A stretch of 24,965 nt of DNA from Campylobacterales bacterium (GCA_027009865.1 JALVCR010000228.1:1-24965); one strand, 5' to 3'; positions 1 through 7,394 are shown, counted from the first letter of the stretch. Translations and numbers: made by a program. Notes: generated by a model not told the origin, from the sequence alone.

Positions 1-616
1 CTTTTGCCATATCCACAAGCTCTCTATAAAAATCCTTATCCACAGTTACCGTTGTGGGATTGTGGGGAAAATTGACAACAACAAATTTTGGTTTAGGCAA
101 GGATTCATGAAGAGCCCTTTTTACACTTTTGAAAAACTCCTCTTTATTTAATTCATAGTTTTCATTATATTTCATTTTCATATTGATAACGTTTGCTCCG
201 GCTATCACGAAGGCATGAGTGTGGATAGGGTAGGCTGGATCTGGAACTATTGCCACATCTCCCGGATTGGTAATGGCTTGAATTAGATGCACATATCCCT
301 CTTTAGAGCCCATTGTGGCTATCGCTTCATGTTCTGGGTCTAAATCTACGTTATATTTTCTTGCATACCAGTTGCATATTGCAAGGCGGAGTTTATATAT
401 CCCCCTGCTTGCAGAGTATCTATAGTTTTTGGGTTTTTGAGCGGATTCTATCAGTTTATCTACTATATGTTTGGGAGTAGGGCCGTCTGGATTTCCCATG
501 CTGAAATCTATAATATCCTCTCCCGCTCTTCTTGCTTCCATTTTTATTTCGTTTATTTCCGCAAAAACATAGTTTGGCAGTCTATTTATTGTATTAAATT
601 GTATTTCGTCAAACAT
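1..616 (-). CDS. AlaC-like PLP-dependent aminotransferase, 3' end beyond the window
   Basis: Class I/II aminotransferase. The first 205 codons are present and the PLP-lysine region lies outside the window. I translated the minus strand from ATG at 614-616. It contains RLPNYVFAEI, a GEDIIDFSMGNPDGPTP block, GSKEGYVHL, PDPAYPIH and NFPHNP. These match the fold-type I family that includes E. coli AlaC (alanine/glutamate-pyruvate transaminase) and LL-diaminopimelate aminotransferase-like enzymes. The similarity to AlaC as I remember it is close, so alanine synthesis from pyruvate is the most likely role; an aspartate or diaminopimelate aminotransferase is the alternative. It is the last visible gene of the minus-strand rpmE operon, 27 bases after the previous stop. 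The same position is held by Cj0150c in C. jejuni (from memory). Family is confident, substrate is not. Confidence 0.85.
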   Translation of the reverse strand, partial: MFDEIQFNTINRLPNYVFAEINEIKMEARRAGEDIIDFSMGNPDGPTPKHIVDKLIESAQKPKNYRYSASRGIYKLRLAICNWYARKYNVDLDPEHEAIATMGSKEGYVHLIQAITNPGDVAIVPDPAYPIHTHAFVIAGANVINMKMKYNENYELNKEEFFKSVKRALHESLPKPKFVVVNFPHNPTTVTVDKDFYRELVDMAK

Positions 617-643
617 TGTTTAAATACCTTTTGAAATTTTGTT

Positions 644-1456
644 TTATTGATAAAGACGGATTCTCAAACCTCTTTTTATATTTGAGAGCGAATAGTAATC
701 AGATATTTTTATATATCTTGTATCAGCAGGTATTTGAAGCTTTACCCTCTTTTCTTTCTCTTTATTTGTATAATAACCAAGCATTTTAAGGGATGAATCG
801 TAAAATATAACATAAGGGTGCCAGTTATCGTTTATATGTGATGAAATCTCTACCATGGAACTTGGAATATCTACTTTAAACCAGTAATCATCAAGAGGTT
901 TTCTTAAAGAGAGCTCTTTGTAACTGTTTAAAGTTTTAGCAAGAATCTGGGCATTTGAGAGATCCAAATCATATTCCCAGTAAGTTGAATTTTTTCTTTT
1001 TACTCTTTGTATAAAAATTCCTCTTTTATACAGCTCTTTTGCAAAAAGCTCAGGATCTATGGCAGATTCGCTTTTTAAGACGATTTTCCAATGGAAATAG
1101 TTTCCATCTCTTCTTGCCTCTTTGGTTGTGAAAAAGCTATATCCTATATCATGAAGGGATTCGTTTACGGTTTTTAAAAACAAAAGAGGATCCCCTTTTG
1201 CGGCCAAAGAGAGAGTTAATTGTCTTGGAGATGAAAAATATAAATTTAAAAGGCCGTTTGCTTTCAATTTTGCGGCTATTTTAGAGATGTCAGGGTAAGC
1301 ATCCCTGTAAAAAGCATTTTCGTTTCTAAAAAGAACATTTACTATTTTTCTGTGTTGATAATATTTATTTCCAAGTAGTCCTTTAACCGCCTCTATTACC
1401 TCTCCAGCATTTAAGTATCCATATAAAATTAAAATTGATATTAACACTCTTACCAC
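644..1456 (-). CDS. Putative periplasmic protein (Cj0151c-like position)
   Basis: A 270-residue protein with no domain I recognise. It starts with GTG at 1454-1456, preceded by a GAGG-like site, and overlaps the stop of the upstream gene by 7 bases, which suggests translational coupling. The first ~17 residues (MVRVLISILILYGYLNA) form a short hydrophobic signal peptide ending in an Ala-Gly junction, so export to the periplasm is likely. The mature part is mixed alpha/beta, rich in Lys and Tyr, with no further membrane span and no cysteine pairs. It sits between a RodZ-like bitopic membrane protein and an aminotransferase, an order I recall from C. jejuni (Cj0151c, annotated only as a periplasmic protein). 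The coupling to the membrane protein suggests the two work together at the periplasmic face; this is inference. Confidence 0.7.
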   Translation of the reverse strand: MVRVLISILILYGYLNAGEVIEAVKGLLGNKYYQHRKIVNVLFRNENAFYRDAYPDISKIAAKLKANGLLNLYFSSPRQLTLSLAAKGDPLLFLKTVNESLHDIGYSFFTTKEARRDGNYFHWKIVLKSESAIDPELFAKELYKRGIFIQRVKRKNSTYWEYDLDLSNAQILAKTLNSYKELSLRKPLDDYWFKVDIPSSMVEISSHINDNWHPYVIFYDSSLKMLGYYTNKEKEKRVKLQIPADTRYIKISDYYSLSNIKRGLRIRLYQ

Positions 1457-2382
1457 GATTTGCCTCTATTTAAAGTTTTAAAAGTATTTGCGTCTATCTT
1501 TTCTAAGTTCTGATTTTTATATAGTAGGCGGATTTTAAAAGGATCGTTATAATGATATTTCTCTTCATCTATAAATATATCAAATTTTCCATGGCCTGTT
1601 ACTATTAAAAAATCTCTTTTTGCATCTAAAGTTATATTTTGATCTGTTAAAAACTGTTTTCTTTTAAAATTATCCAGATATATAACTCCTACCCAGATTC
1701 TGCTTCTTGGAGATAGAGTAAAACTTTCATGAATTAATTTTAAAGACGTTTGGTTGTTTTCATTTTGATTTTGAATCGTTTGATTGTTTTCCATATTTTG
1801 AGTTGCATTTTGCTCTTTTATAGAGATATTTGTTTCGTTTGTTTCATTTATCTCAACACTCTCAGTTTTGTTTATTTCTTGTAAAGTGTTATTAGGTTTG
1901 CTGTTTGAAGATATTTTGAGTTCTTCGTTTTCAATCTCAGGTTTTAGTTCATTCTCTTTGGAGATATTAGATTTTGGCACTTTAGGGGTATTTTGGGATG
2001 AGTGAGAATTTAAAAACATGTATGTTCCGTAAGCTATAATTATTAAAGCCACTATTCCTATTATTAAAAGAAGTTTTCCTCCTGCTTCTCTCTCCTCTTC
2101 TTCATCGCTTACAGCCACAAATATTTTCTCTTGTTCTTTTTTTATCTGTTCTCTGTAAGCTTTAAACTCTTTTTTCCATTCGCTTAAATCTACTCCATAC
2201 TCTCTTTCTAATATTTTTACAAAACCTATCGCTTTTGTCGGGTTTAGTTTTTCAAACTCTCTATTTAAGATAGCTTCTATATTGGGTTCCGTTATATGCG
2301 TATTTACGGATATTTTTTCTATTCCTATCTCTTTTAGCTTTTTTAGATTTTCTTCTAAAGTATTTATTTTTTTCTTATCCAT
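1450..2382 (-). CDS. RodZ-like bitopic membrane protein with sequon-rich periplasmic linker
   Basis: A 310-residue protein. I chose ATG at 2380-2382 over an upstream in-frame start because AGGATGGG precedes it and it overlaps the rlmB stop by only 8 bases. Order of parts: residues 1-75, helical segment resembling a degenerate RodZ-type helix-turn-helix (NTHITEPNIEAILN, then an LNPTKAIGFVKILEREYGVD-type block); 76-100, charged; 101-124, one membrane span; 125-215, Asn/Glu/Thr-rich low-complexity linker; 216-310, beta-rich domain. This HTH-membrane-linker-beta layout is that of the cell-shape protein RodZ, but similarity is weak. The linker holds seven D/E-X-N-X-S/T motifs (N171, N179, N182, N185, N192, N200, N210) and the C-domain one more (N249), all predicted periplasmic. 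It corresponds by position to C. jejuni Cj0152c, which I recall as a membrane N-glycoprotein. Role uncertain. Confidence 0.75.
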   Translation of the reverse strand: MDKKKINTLEENLKKLKEIGIEKISVNTHITEPNIEAILNREFEKLNPTKAIGFVKILEREYGVDLSEWKKEFKAYREQIKKEQEKIFVAVSDEEEEREAGGKLLLIIGIVALIIIAYGTYMFLNSHSSQNTPKVPKSNISKENELKPEIENEELKISSNSKPNNTLQEINKTESVEINETNETNISIKEQNATQNMENNQTIQNQNENNQTSLKLIHESFTLSPRSRIWVGVIYLDNFKRKQFLTDQNITLDAKRDFLIVTGHGKFDIFIDEEKYHYNDPFKIRLLYKNQNLEKIDANTFKTLNRGKSW

Positions 2383-3058
2383 TTCCCATCCTGTAACAAA
2401 GTATTGCCGCGGCAGCCGATACATTTAGGGAATCAAAATCCCTTTTTAGTTTTATAGTTACTTTTTTATCGCTTTTTTTTATCATTCTTTTGGTTATTCC
2501 TTCTCCTTCGCTTCCAAGAACCAATACCTTTTTTTTGTCAAATGATATCCTTTCTATATCTTCACCTTCTATATCGGCCGCATAGACAGTAAAATTTTTT
2601 TGTTTTAATTCGTTTAAAACTTCGGCTCCGTTTTGATGTAAAACAATAGGTATATCAAACAAAGCCCCACTGCTTGTTCTTGCGATAGCTTGAGCGTTTA
2701 TGCTTTTTATCTCCGTTATTACAACTCCATCAACTCCCAAAGCATAAGCGCTTCTTATAATCGCACCTATATTTCCACTATCGGTAATTGCCGATAGAAC
2801 CAATAGAAAATCTCTATCCTTTAGCTCATTTAGAGAGGAAAATTTAAAATCTTTAACTTTAAAGAGTATTCCTTGATGATTTCCCCCTTTTGATAGAGCT
2901 TGAGCCTTTTTATTATCTATTCTTGTAATCTTTTTGCCGGTTTTTAAAAGTTTTGAAAACAGTTTTTTATCTATCTCTTTTGAGAGATAAATTTCGCAAA
3001 TTATATCAAAATGTTTTTCCAAAACGTATAAACATACGCGTTTGCCGAATATTATCAT
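2375..3058 (-). CDS. rlmB: TrmH/RlmB-family 23S rRNA (guanosine-2'-O-)-methyltransferase
   Basis: SPOUT-class RNA ribose methyltransferase, 227 residues, ATG at 3056-3058. The first ~75 residues form the substrate-binding domain typical of RlmB. The catalytic domain follows with the knot motifs: SGNIGAIIRSAYALGVDGVV (motif 1), LVLGSEGEGI (motif 2) and a SLNVSAAAAILCY stretch (motif 3), which together bind S-adenosylmethionine and place the catalytic Arg and Asn. RlmB methylates G2251 in the 23S P-loop in E. coli. Paralogues act on tRNA G18, so the exact target is inferred. It follows rsmI by 24 bases and overlaps the RodZ-like gene by 8. Length is normal for the short campylobacterial form. 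Confidence 0.9.
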   Translation of the reverse strand: MIIFGKRVCLYVLEKHFDIICEIYLSKEIDKKLFSKLLKTGKKITRIDNKKAQALSKGGNHQGILFKVKDFKFSSLNELKDRDFLLVLSAITDSGNIGAIIRSAYALGVDGVVITEIKSINAQAIARTSSGALFDIPIVLHQNGAEVLNELKQKNFTVYAADIEGEDIERISFDKKKVLVLGSEGEGITKRMIKKSDKKVTIKLKRDFDSLNVSAAAAILCYRMGNG

Positions 3059-3082
3059 ATTTATACTTTCTGTTCAGTTAAA

Positions 3083-3916
3083 TTAATTTTTTGATTTATC
3101 GTTTTTCAAAAGCAGATTATAACATTCTTTGACGGAAAGATTACTTATCTTAGAGAGCAGTTTTGCTTTTTCCTTTTTTGAGATATTTAGTTTTAAAATA
3201 TCATCTTTTGTTATTTCTCCTTTTAATTTGCTATCAGATTTTTTAACCACTACTACCCACTCTCCTTTGATTTTTTCATCTTTTAACTCTTCATATAGGA
3301 TTGAAGCTTTGTTTTTAAATTTGGTTTCATACATTTTAGTGGCCTCTTTTATTAAAAAAAGCTCTCTATTTGGGTCTTTTTGTGAAATCTCTTTTAAAAG
3401 CTTTAAGAGTCTGTGAGGTGATTCGTAAATAATGGAGTTTATTGGGGAGTTTAAAACTCTATTTAACTCCTCTTCTCTTTGTTTTCCTTTGTGAGGCAAA
3501 AAACCGAAAAAGGAGAATTGGCTTTCGCAAAAACCGCTTGAAGCGTATGCTAATAAAAGAGCGTTTGCTCCCGGTAAAACTTCATAATCTATACCGTTTT
3601 CCTGGCAAAATTTTACAAGCTCGCATCCAGGATCACTTATCGCAGGCATTCCGGCATCGCTTAAATAGGAGATGATATTTTCTTTTAATAAAGATATATC
3701 AAGCTTTTCTAATCTTTTTTGAGCGTTATGCGAGTGGAGAGATAGAAACTTTTTGTTTTTTAGATCTATTTGGAATTTCTCTTCAAGAAGAGCAAAAAGC
3801 TTTTTTGCAACTCTTGTATCTTCGCAGATTATTAAGGAAGAGAGCTTAAGGACTCTTAAAGCCCTCTTTGAGATATCCTCTAAATTTCCTATAGGGGTAG
3901 CTACGAAATAGAGCAA
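3083..3916 (-). CDS. rsmI: 16S rRNA (cytidine1402-2'-O)-methyltransferase RsmI
   Basis: RsmI belongs to the tetrapyrrole-methylase fold and 2'-O-methylates C1402 of 16S rRNA in the decoding centre, using S-adenosylmethionine. The 277-residue product shows the family motifs in order: VATPIGNLEDIS at the N-terminus, CEDTRVAKKL, LSLHSHNAQKR, YLSDAGMPAISDPG and VLPGANALLLAY, then FGFLPHKGKQR and a Lys-rich C-terminal tail. Translation appears to start at TTG (3914-3916), directly after the rpmE stop TAG, and the classic N-terminal motif begins four residues later. No strong ribosome binding site is visible, so re-initiation after rpmE is likely. The order rpmE-rsmI-rlmB matches C. jejuni Cj0155c-Cj0153c (from memory). 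Confidence 0.95.
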   Translation of the reverse strand: MLYFVATPIGNLEDISKRALRVLKLSSLIICEDTRVAKKLFALLEEKFQIDLKNKKFLSLHSHNAQKRLEKLDISLLKENIISYLSDAGMPAISDPGCELVKFCQENGIDYEVLPGANALLLAYASSGFCESQFSFFGFLPHKGKQREEELNRVLNSPINSIIYESPHRLLKLLKEISQKDPNRELFLIKEATKMYETKFKNKASILYEELKDEKIKGEWVVVVKKSDSKLKGEITKDDILKLNISKKEKAKLLSKISNLSVKECYNLLLKNDKSKN

Positions 3917-4117
3917 CTATTTTAGATTATATTTTCTTTTAAATTTCTCTACTCTACCTGTCGCATCTACGATTTTTTCGCTTCCTGTAAAGAAAGGATG
4001 GCACTCATTGCAGATATCTATTCTAATTTCCGGTTTATTGGACATTGTAACAAAACTGTTTCCGCAAGCACATGTTACTTTACACTCTACATATTCAGGA
4101 TGAATATTCTTCTTCAT
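3917..4117 (-). CDS. rpmE: 50S ribosomal protein L31, zinc-binding type
   Basis: Ribosomal protein L31 of 66 residues, a usual size. It bridges the large and small subunits at the central protuberance. The starting MKKNIHPEY and the C-terminal FTGSEKIVDATGRVEKF are family hallmarks. Cys16, Cys18, Cys36 and Cys39 form the CxC...CxxC zinc site, making it the C+ form; zinc-poor paralogues lack these. It is the first gene of a minus-strand operon with rsmI and rlmB, behind a promoter at 4206-4234 and an ~80-base leader with a possible hairpin. The start ATG (4115-4117) has AAGGAAAG upstream. Confidence 0.97.
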   Translation of the reverse strand: MKKNIHPEYVECKVTCACGNSFVTMSNKPEIRIDICNECHPFFTGSEKIVDATGRVEKFKRKYNLK

Positions 4118-4156
4118 TTTACACTTTCCTTATTAAATAATTATTGATTTAAAGGC

Positions 4157-4183
4157 AGCAGACTCTTTTATGAGCCCACTGCT
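4157..4183 (-). promoter_or_regulatory. Possible leader hairpin upstream of rpmE
   Basis: On the minus strand AGCAG pairs with CTGCT and GCTC with GAGT around an ATAAAA loop, with TGG bulged on one side: nine pairs including one G-T. It lies inside the predicted rpmE 5' leader, about 40 bases before the start. It is not followed by a T-run, so it does not look like a terminator. Ribosomal protein operons often use such leaders for autoregulation; here that is only a possibility. Confidence 0.3.
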
Positions 4184-4205
4184 ATATAGGGGGAGGGGAA
4201 TTGAA

Positions 4206-4234
4206 ATTCTATCACAATTTTTAAATTAAAGCAA
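4206..4234 (-). promoter_or_regulatory. Sigma70-type promoter for the rpmE operon
   Basis: Read on the minus strand: TTGCTT (4229-4234), a 17-base spacer, then TAGAAT (4206-4211). Transcription would start near 4199, giving a leader of about 80 bases before rpmE. It sits just past the end of the preceding minus-strand gene (stop at 4249). Confidence 0.65.
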
Positions 4235-4248
4235 GGAAGTTTGGCAAT

Positions 4249-4755
4249 TTATTCCATATTGGCAAGTTTTAAAACAAATTCTACTTTCCCTTGTGGAATT
4301 TTCTCCTGTTTTGCTATTTCGTCTATACTCATTCCCTCTCTAAAAAGTTCTATAATCCTCTCTTTATCGATATTTTCTTCTCTTGAAGTTATAGCATTTA
4401 TATCTTTTATTAAAACTTCTATATTTTCTATTCTTGAATCTATTTCGTTTTGAAACTTATTTACAATCCATTGAATATCTTTTATAGATTTCTCTAACGG
4501 AGAGGTTGCTTCCTGAACTTTTAGATTTACGGATCTCTCAAGCTTTTTAATCTCTTGCTCTATATCTCCTTCTTGAGATAGCATCAATTTCTTTTGATTT
4601 TTCTCAAGCAGAAATATTCTTTTGTTTAAATCCTCTATTGCCTTTTCGTAAATAGATAATCTTTTATCCGTCTCTCTATCCTTTATATACATAAAAAGTA
4701 TTATAAGCCCCAATATTATTGTAAAAGCGATAATTGCTATTAAATCTATAATCAT
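4249..4755 (-). CDS. Membrane-anchored coiled-coil protein with C-terminal helix-turn-helix-like motif (DUF6115-like)
   Basis: A 168-residue protein of unknown function. Residues 3-24 (IDLIAIIAFTIILGLIILFMY) form one membrane span. Residues ~30-125 are strongly charged and heptad-like, a probable long coiled coil. The C-terminus (about 130-168: ERIIELFREGMSIDEIAKQE and following) looks like a small helix-turn-helix with the 'G-M-S-I-D-E-I-A' pattern used by some regulators. I believe this layout corresponds to the DUF6115 family common in Campylobacterota, but that is from memory. The start overlaps the previous stop by 4 bases (ATGA), so it is probably translationally coupled to the PilZ-like gene. 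Role unknown; a membrane scaffold or polar organiser would fit. Confidence 0.65.
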   Translation of the reverse strand: MIIDLIAIIAFTIILGLIILFMYIKDRETDKRLSIYEKAIEDLNKRIFLLEKNQKKLMLSQEGDIEQEIKKLERSVNLKVQEATSPLEKSIKDIQWIVNKFQNEIDSRIENIEVLIKDINAITSREENIDKERIIELFREGMSIDEIAKQEKIPQGKVEFVLKLANME

Positions 4756-5273
4756 CTTTTAGCCTTTCTTTCTCTTATCATAACTCTCTCTCTTGCAGCC
4801 ACGTATGAATTCCAATCCTGTCTGTCTCTTTCGTGCATCATCTCTATTTTGGCTATCTGTTTGTCAATAGCTTTAAAAAAAATGGCAACTTCCCTTTTTG
4901 GAAAGATAGGCATGGGAATTCTTCCATAATAGATTTTCTCTTTCTCAAAAAGCTCTTCTTCTATTTTAAAATGCTCAAATCCTATCTCATCTATTTTACT
5001 ATCATAATCAAGTTTTAGCATTTCAGTTTTTTCGTTTTTTAAAATTTTTGTTATTTCATCTATTTTTCTATGAAGCTCTACTATTAAAGTTAGCATTACC
5101 TGATCGCTCTCTTTTGTCTCGCCTCTTGCTTTTGCCATTTTAAGCCACTGCCCAACCGGATCTTCATCATATTCGCTAAGTTTATCAAACTCTCTTTTAA
5201 AAACTGGATACCTATCCTTATCGGCATAAGAAAATCTTAAATTTAGAGGAGCTTTTATTAATCTTATATTCAT
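4752..5273 (-). CDS. Conserved hypothetical protein, possibly a degenerate PilZ-like domain
   Basis: A 173-residue soluble protein without signal peptide or membrane span. Residues 62-85 form a helical segment (LIVELHRKIDEITKILKN). After it come a beta-rich segment with YYGRIPMPIFPKREVAIFF and a final helix with HERDRQDWNSYVAARERVMIRERK. In many Campylobacterota PilZ proteins the domain ends with a similar charged helix (D-R-D ... R-x-R-x-x-x-R-x-R), which prompts the suggestion of a degenerate PilZ domain. The c-di-GMP-binding RxxxR and [D/N]xSxxG motifs are not recognisable, so nucleotide binding should not be assumed. It overlaps both neighbours by 4 bases, between a quinone prenyltransferase and a coiled-coil membrane protein. 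Function unknown. Confidence 0.6.
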   Translation of the reverse strand: MNIRLIKAPLNLRFSYADKDRYPVFKREFDKLSEYDEDPVGQWLKMAKARGETKESDQVMLTLIVELHRKIDEITKILKNEKTEMLKLDYDSKIDEIGFEHFKIEEELFEKEKIYYGRIPMPIFPKREVAIFFKAIDKQIAKIEMMHERDRQDWNSYVAARERVMIRERKAKR

Positions 5274-6130
5274 GAAATTGCTTTATCCAATATTGTGAAA
5301 AAAAGAAACATTATCCCTAAATATCCGTTTAGCGTAAAGAATGCTCTATCTATCTGTCTAAAATCTTTTTGCACTATTGTATGCTCTTTATATAATATTA
5401 TAGCAGATATTAAAAGAGCCAAATATAAAAAGAATCCTCCATTAGATAAATATATAAAAAAAAGCCAAAAAAGTATCGTTAAAGCATGAAAAAGTTTTGC
5501 TATAAAAAGAGTGCATTTTTCTCCATATATTGAAGGGATAGAGTATAATCCCTCTTTTTTATCAAATTCTATATCTTGAAGGGAGTATAAAAGATCAAAC
5601 CCAGCAACCCAAAACATTACTCCTATAGATAGAAAAACAGACCATAAGGTAATATCCTCTTTTACCGCCACGACTCCCGCTATCGGCGCCAAACCAAGAG
5701 AGAGCCCCAAAATTAAATGAGCTGTTTCTGAGAATCTTTTAAAATAAGAGTATGCTGCTAAAATTATTAAAATTGGGATGGAGAGATAAAATGCTAAATT
5801 ATTTATAAGATAAGCTACCCATACAAATAAAAAAGCATTTATTAAAATAAAATAAATTAGATATTTCTCTTTGATTCTCCCATCCACGCTTGGCCTATTT
5901 TTTGTTCTTTCATTTTTTATATCTATATCTCTGTCTGCATATCTGTTAAAGGCCATTGCAAAATTTCTTGCCGTTACGGCTGCTAAAGTTCCCAAAATCA
6001 AAAGTCTTAAACCAAACCATCCGTCTGCAGCTATAATCATAGAGATAAAAATAAAAGGAAGGGCGAAAATAGAGTGTTTGAACATAATTAGTTCATTTAT
6101 ATCTTTCAATAATTTGAAAAACTTGTTCAA
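5270..6130 (-). CDS. mqnP: UbiA-family prenyltransferase, probably menaquinone biosynthesis MqnP
   Basis: Integral membrane prenyltransferase, 286 residues and about eight or nine hydrophobic spans, that attaches a polyprenyl chain to an aromatic acid. The first Asp-rich motif is N62-RYA-D66-RDI-D70, followed by the NERTKNRP signature; the second is D179-LLYSLQ-D186-IEF-D190. Both bind Mg-diphosphate. Campylobacterota make menaquinone by the futalosine route, so MqnP is favoured over UbiA; the sequence alone does not prove the substrate. The likely start is TTG at 6128-6130, with AAAGGTG six bases upstream; the next in-frame ATG would cut into the first helix. It is the first gene of a three-gene minus-strand operon, divergent from miaA. 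Confidence 0.85.
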   Translation of the reverse strand: MNKFFKLLKDINELIMFKHSIFALPFIFISMIIAADGWFGLRLLILGTLAAVTARNFAMAFNRYADRDIDIKNERTKNRPSVDGRIKEKYLIYFILINAFLFVWVAYLINNLAFYLSIPILIILAAYSYFKRFSETAHLILGLSLGLAPIAGVVAVKEDITLWSVFLSIGVMFWVAGFDLLYSLQDIEFDKKEGLYSIPSIYGEKCTLFIAKLFHALTILFWLFFIYLSNGGFFLYLALLISAIILYKEHTIVQKDFRQIDRAFFTLNGYLGIMFLFFTILDKAIS

Positions 6131-6159
6131 ATTTCACCTTTATAAATTAAATTAAACCT

Positions 6160-6165
6160 ATTCTA
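6160..6165 (-). promoter_or_regulatory. Candidate -10 element for the prenyltransferase operon
   Basis: TAGAAT on the minus strand, about 30 bases before the TTG start. No clear -35 is seen, as is usual for Campylobacterota sigma70 promoters, but a T-rich stretch lies upstream. It is back to back with the miaA promoter. Confidence 0.45.
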
Positions 6166-6187
6166 CAAAAACTAACATTAAAAAATG

Positions 6188-6193
6188 TATAAT
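6188..6193 (+). promoter_or_regulatory. Candidate -10 element for miaA
   Basis: Perfect TATAAT preceded by TG, 34 bases before the miaA ATG. Transcription would begin near 6200 and leave room for the strong ribosome binding site AAGGAG at 6218-6223. No convincing -35. Confidence 0.55.
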
Positions 6194-6227
6194 AACTTAA
6201 ATTCAGGTTCGGAAAACAAGGAGTTTT

Positions 6228-7121
6228 ATGAAAGAGATTGCCATACTTGGCCCTACAGCTTCAGGTAAAAGCGATTTGGCTGTTAGGATTGCAAAAAGTT
6301 CTAACTCCTATATTCTCTCTCTTGATTCTTTGAGCATTTATAAGGAGATAGATATAGCCTCCGCAAAGCCCTCTATAAAAGAGAGGGGAGGGATTTTGCA
6401 TTTTGGGATAGACGAGATTTATCCAAATGAGGCTTTCAATGTGGCTCTGTTTTTCTCCATATATAAAAAAGCTAAAGAGAAAGCTTTGAAAGATAAAAAA
6501 AATTTAATAATAGTTGGAGGGAGCAGTTTTTATCTAAAAGCTATGCTTGAGGGGCTTTCAAAAGAGGTTGAGATTTCAAAGGAGAGTGTTGAAAAAACCA
6601 AAGAGATATTAAAAGATATAGATAAGGCTTATAGTTTTATTGAAAAGAAGGATTTTCTTTTTGCTTCTAAGATTACAAAGAGGGATAGGTTTAGAATGGA
6701 GAAATGGTTTAATATCTATTTTGAAACAAAAATGACGGCAAGCGAATTTTTTAAAAAAAATCCGCCAAAAAAAATAATTAATAAAATAGATATTTTCAAC
6801 ATAGAAGTTAATAGAGAGGTTTTAAGAAAAAGAGTCGAAAAGAGAACTTCAAAAATGATACAGAAAGGTATAGTTGATGAAGTTTTCTATCTTGAGAGCA
6901 AATATACAAGGGCAGTTCATCCTATGAAAGCGATAGGGATTAAAGAATCTTTGGAATATCTTGACGGTTTTTTGACTTTAAGGGAGCTTGAGAGAAAAAT
7001 AGTTTCAAATACAATGAAACTTGCAAAAAGGCAGAGAACTTTTAATAAAACACAGTTTAAATCTCTAAAAAGCGCTCCTCTGGAGAAATTGGAAGAGGAA
7101 ATTTTGCCTTTTTTGGGTTAA
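6228..7121 (+). CDS. miaA: tRNA dimethylallyltransferase MiaA
   Basis: Transfers the dimethylallyl group from DMAPP to N6 of A37 in tRNAs reading codons that start with U. The 297 residues match the usual length. The N-terminal P-loop is GPTASGKS (8-15). It is followed by LSLDSLSIYKEIDIASAKP (the DSxxxY...D...AKP signature that recognises substrate), IVGGSSFYLKAML, and an FRMEKWFNIYF segment. The C-terminal part has AIGIKESLEYLDG and KLAKRQRTF, which contact the anticodon loop. The start ATG is set by AAGGAG five bases upstream. It is transcribed away from the prenyltransferase operon, and the next plus-strand gene follows after 57 bases. Confidence 0.95.
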   Translation: MKEIAILGPTASGKSDLAVRIAKSSNSYILSLDSLSIYKEIDIASAKPSIKERGGILHFGIDEIYPNEAFNVALFFSIYKKAKEKALKDKKNLIIVGGSSFYLKAMLEGLSKEVEISKESVEKTKEILKDIDKAYSFIEKKDFLFASKITKRDRFRMEKWFNIYFETKMTASEFFKKNPPKKIINKIDIFNIEVNREVLRKRVEKRTSKMIQKGIVDEVFYLESKYTRAVHPMKAIGIKESLEYLDGFLTLRELERKIVSNTMKLAKRQRTFNKTQFKSLKSAPLEKLEEEILPFLG

Positions 7122-7178
7122 GCTTAATGAAAATTTGAAAAAAAACGATATATCTTCAAAGAATTTTTGGAGACAAAG

Positions 7179-7394
7179 ATGCACAAATACAGATTTGAGA
7201 GACGAACTCCATCGCTGATAAAGCCTATTTTTTATCTCTCTTTACAGTTGATTGCTCTTTTTGAATTGCAGTTTCTTTTAAAAGCCTATTTGGAGATTTA
7301 TGAATTTAATTTTCTTCAAGCAATTCCTTTCTATCTGCTTGGTATCTACTTTATACTGAGAACTTTTAGAATTATTCAAAGACAAAAAAAGTAA
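7179..7394 (+). CDS. Small membrane protein of unknown function
   Basis: A 71-residue protein starting at ATG 7179, chosen because GGAG lies six bases upstream; an in-frame TTG four codons earlier is less likely. The N-terminus is basic (MHKYRFERRTP). Two hydrophobic segments follow, about residues 17-38 (FYLSLQLIALFELQFLLKAY) and 44-62 (AIPFYLLGIYFILRTF), and a basic tail ends in RQKK. By the positive-inside rule both ends would be cytoplasmic, forming a hairpin in the inner membrane. I do not recognise a family. It probably shares a transcript with miaA. Real coding is supported by the ribosome binding site and the coherent topology. Confidence 0.55.
   Translation: MHKYRFERRTPSLIKPIFYLSLQLIALFELQFLLKAYLEIYEFNFLQAIPFYLLGIYFILRTFRIIQRQKK

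Noticed and set aside
437..634. Plus-strand open frame of 65 codons
   Set aside because: It lies opposite the AlaC-like aminotransferase, which has clear family motifs; no ribosome binding site, no recognisable product.
3442..3675. Plus-strand open frame of 77 codons
   Set aside because: Antisense to rsmI with a low-quality basic product; shadow frame.
4752..5273. Functional c-di-GMP receptor
   Set aside because: RxxxR and the [D/N]xSxxG loop are not visible, so only a degenerate PilZ-like fold is suggested.
5871..6155. Plus-strand open frame of 94 codons with hydrophobic product
   Set aside because: Antisense to the prenyltransferase; hydrophobicity comes from the complement of its membrane helices.
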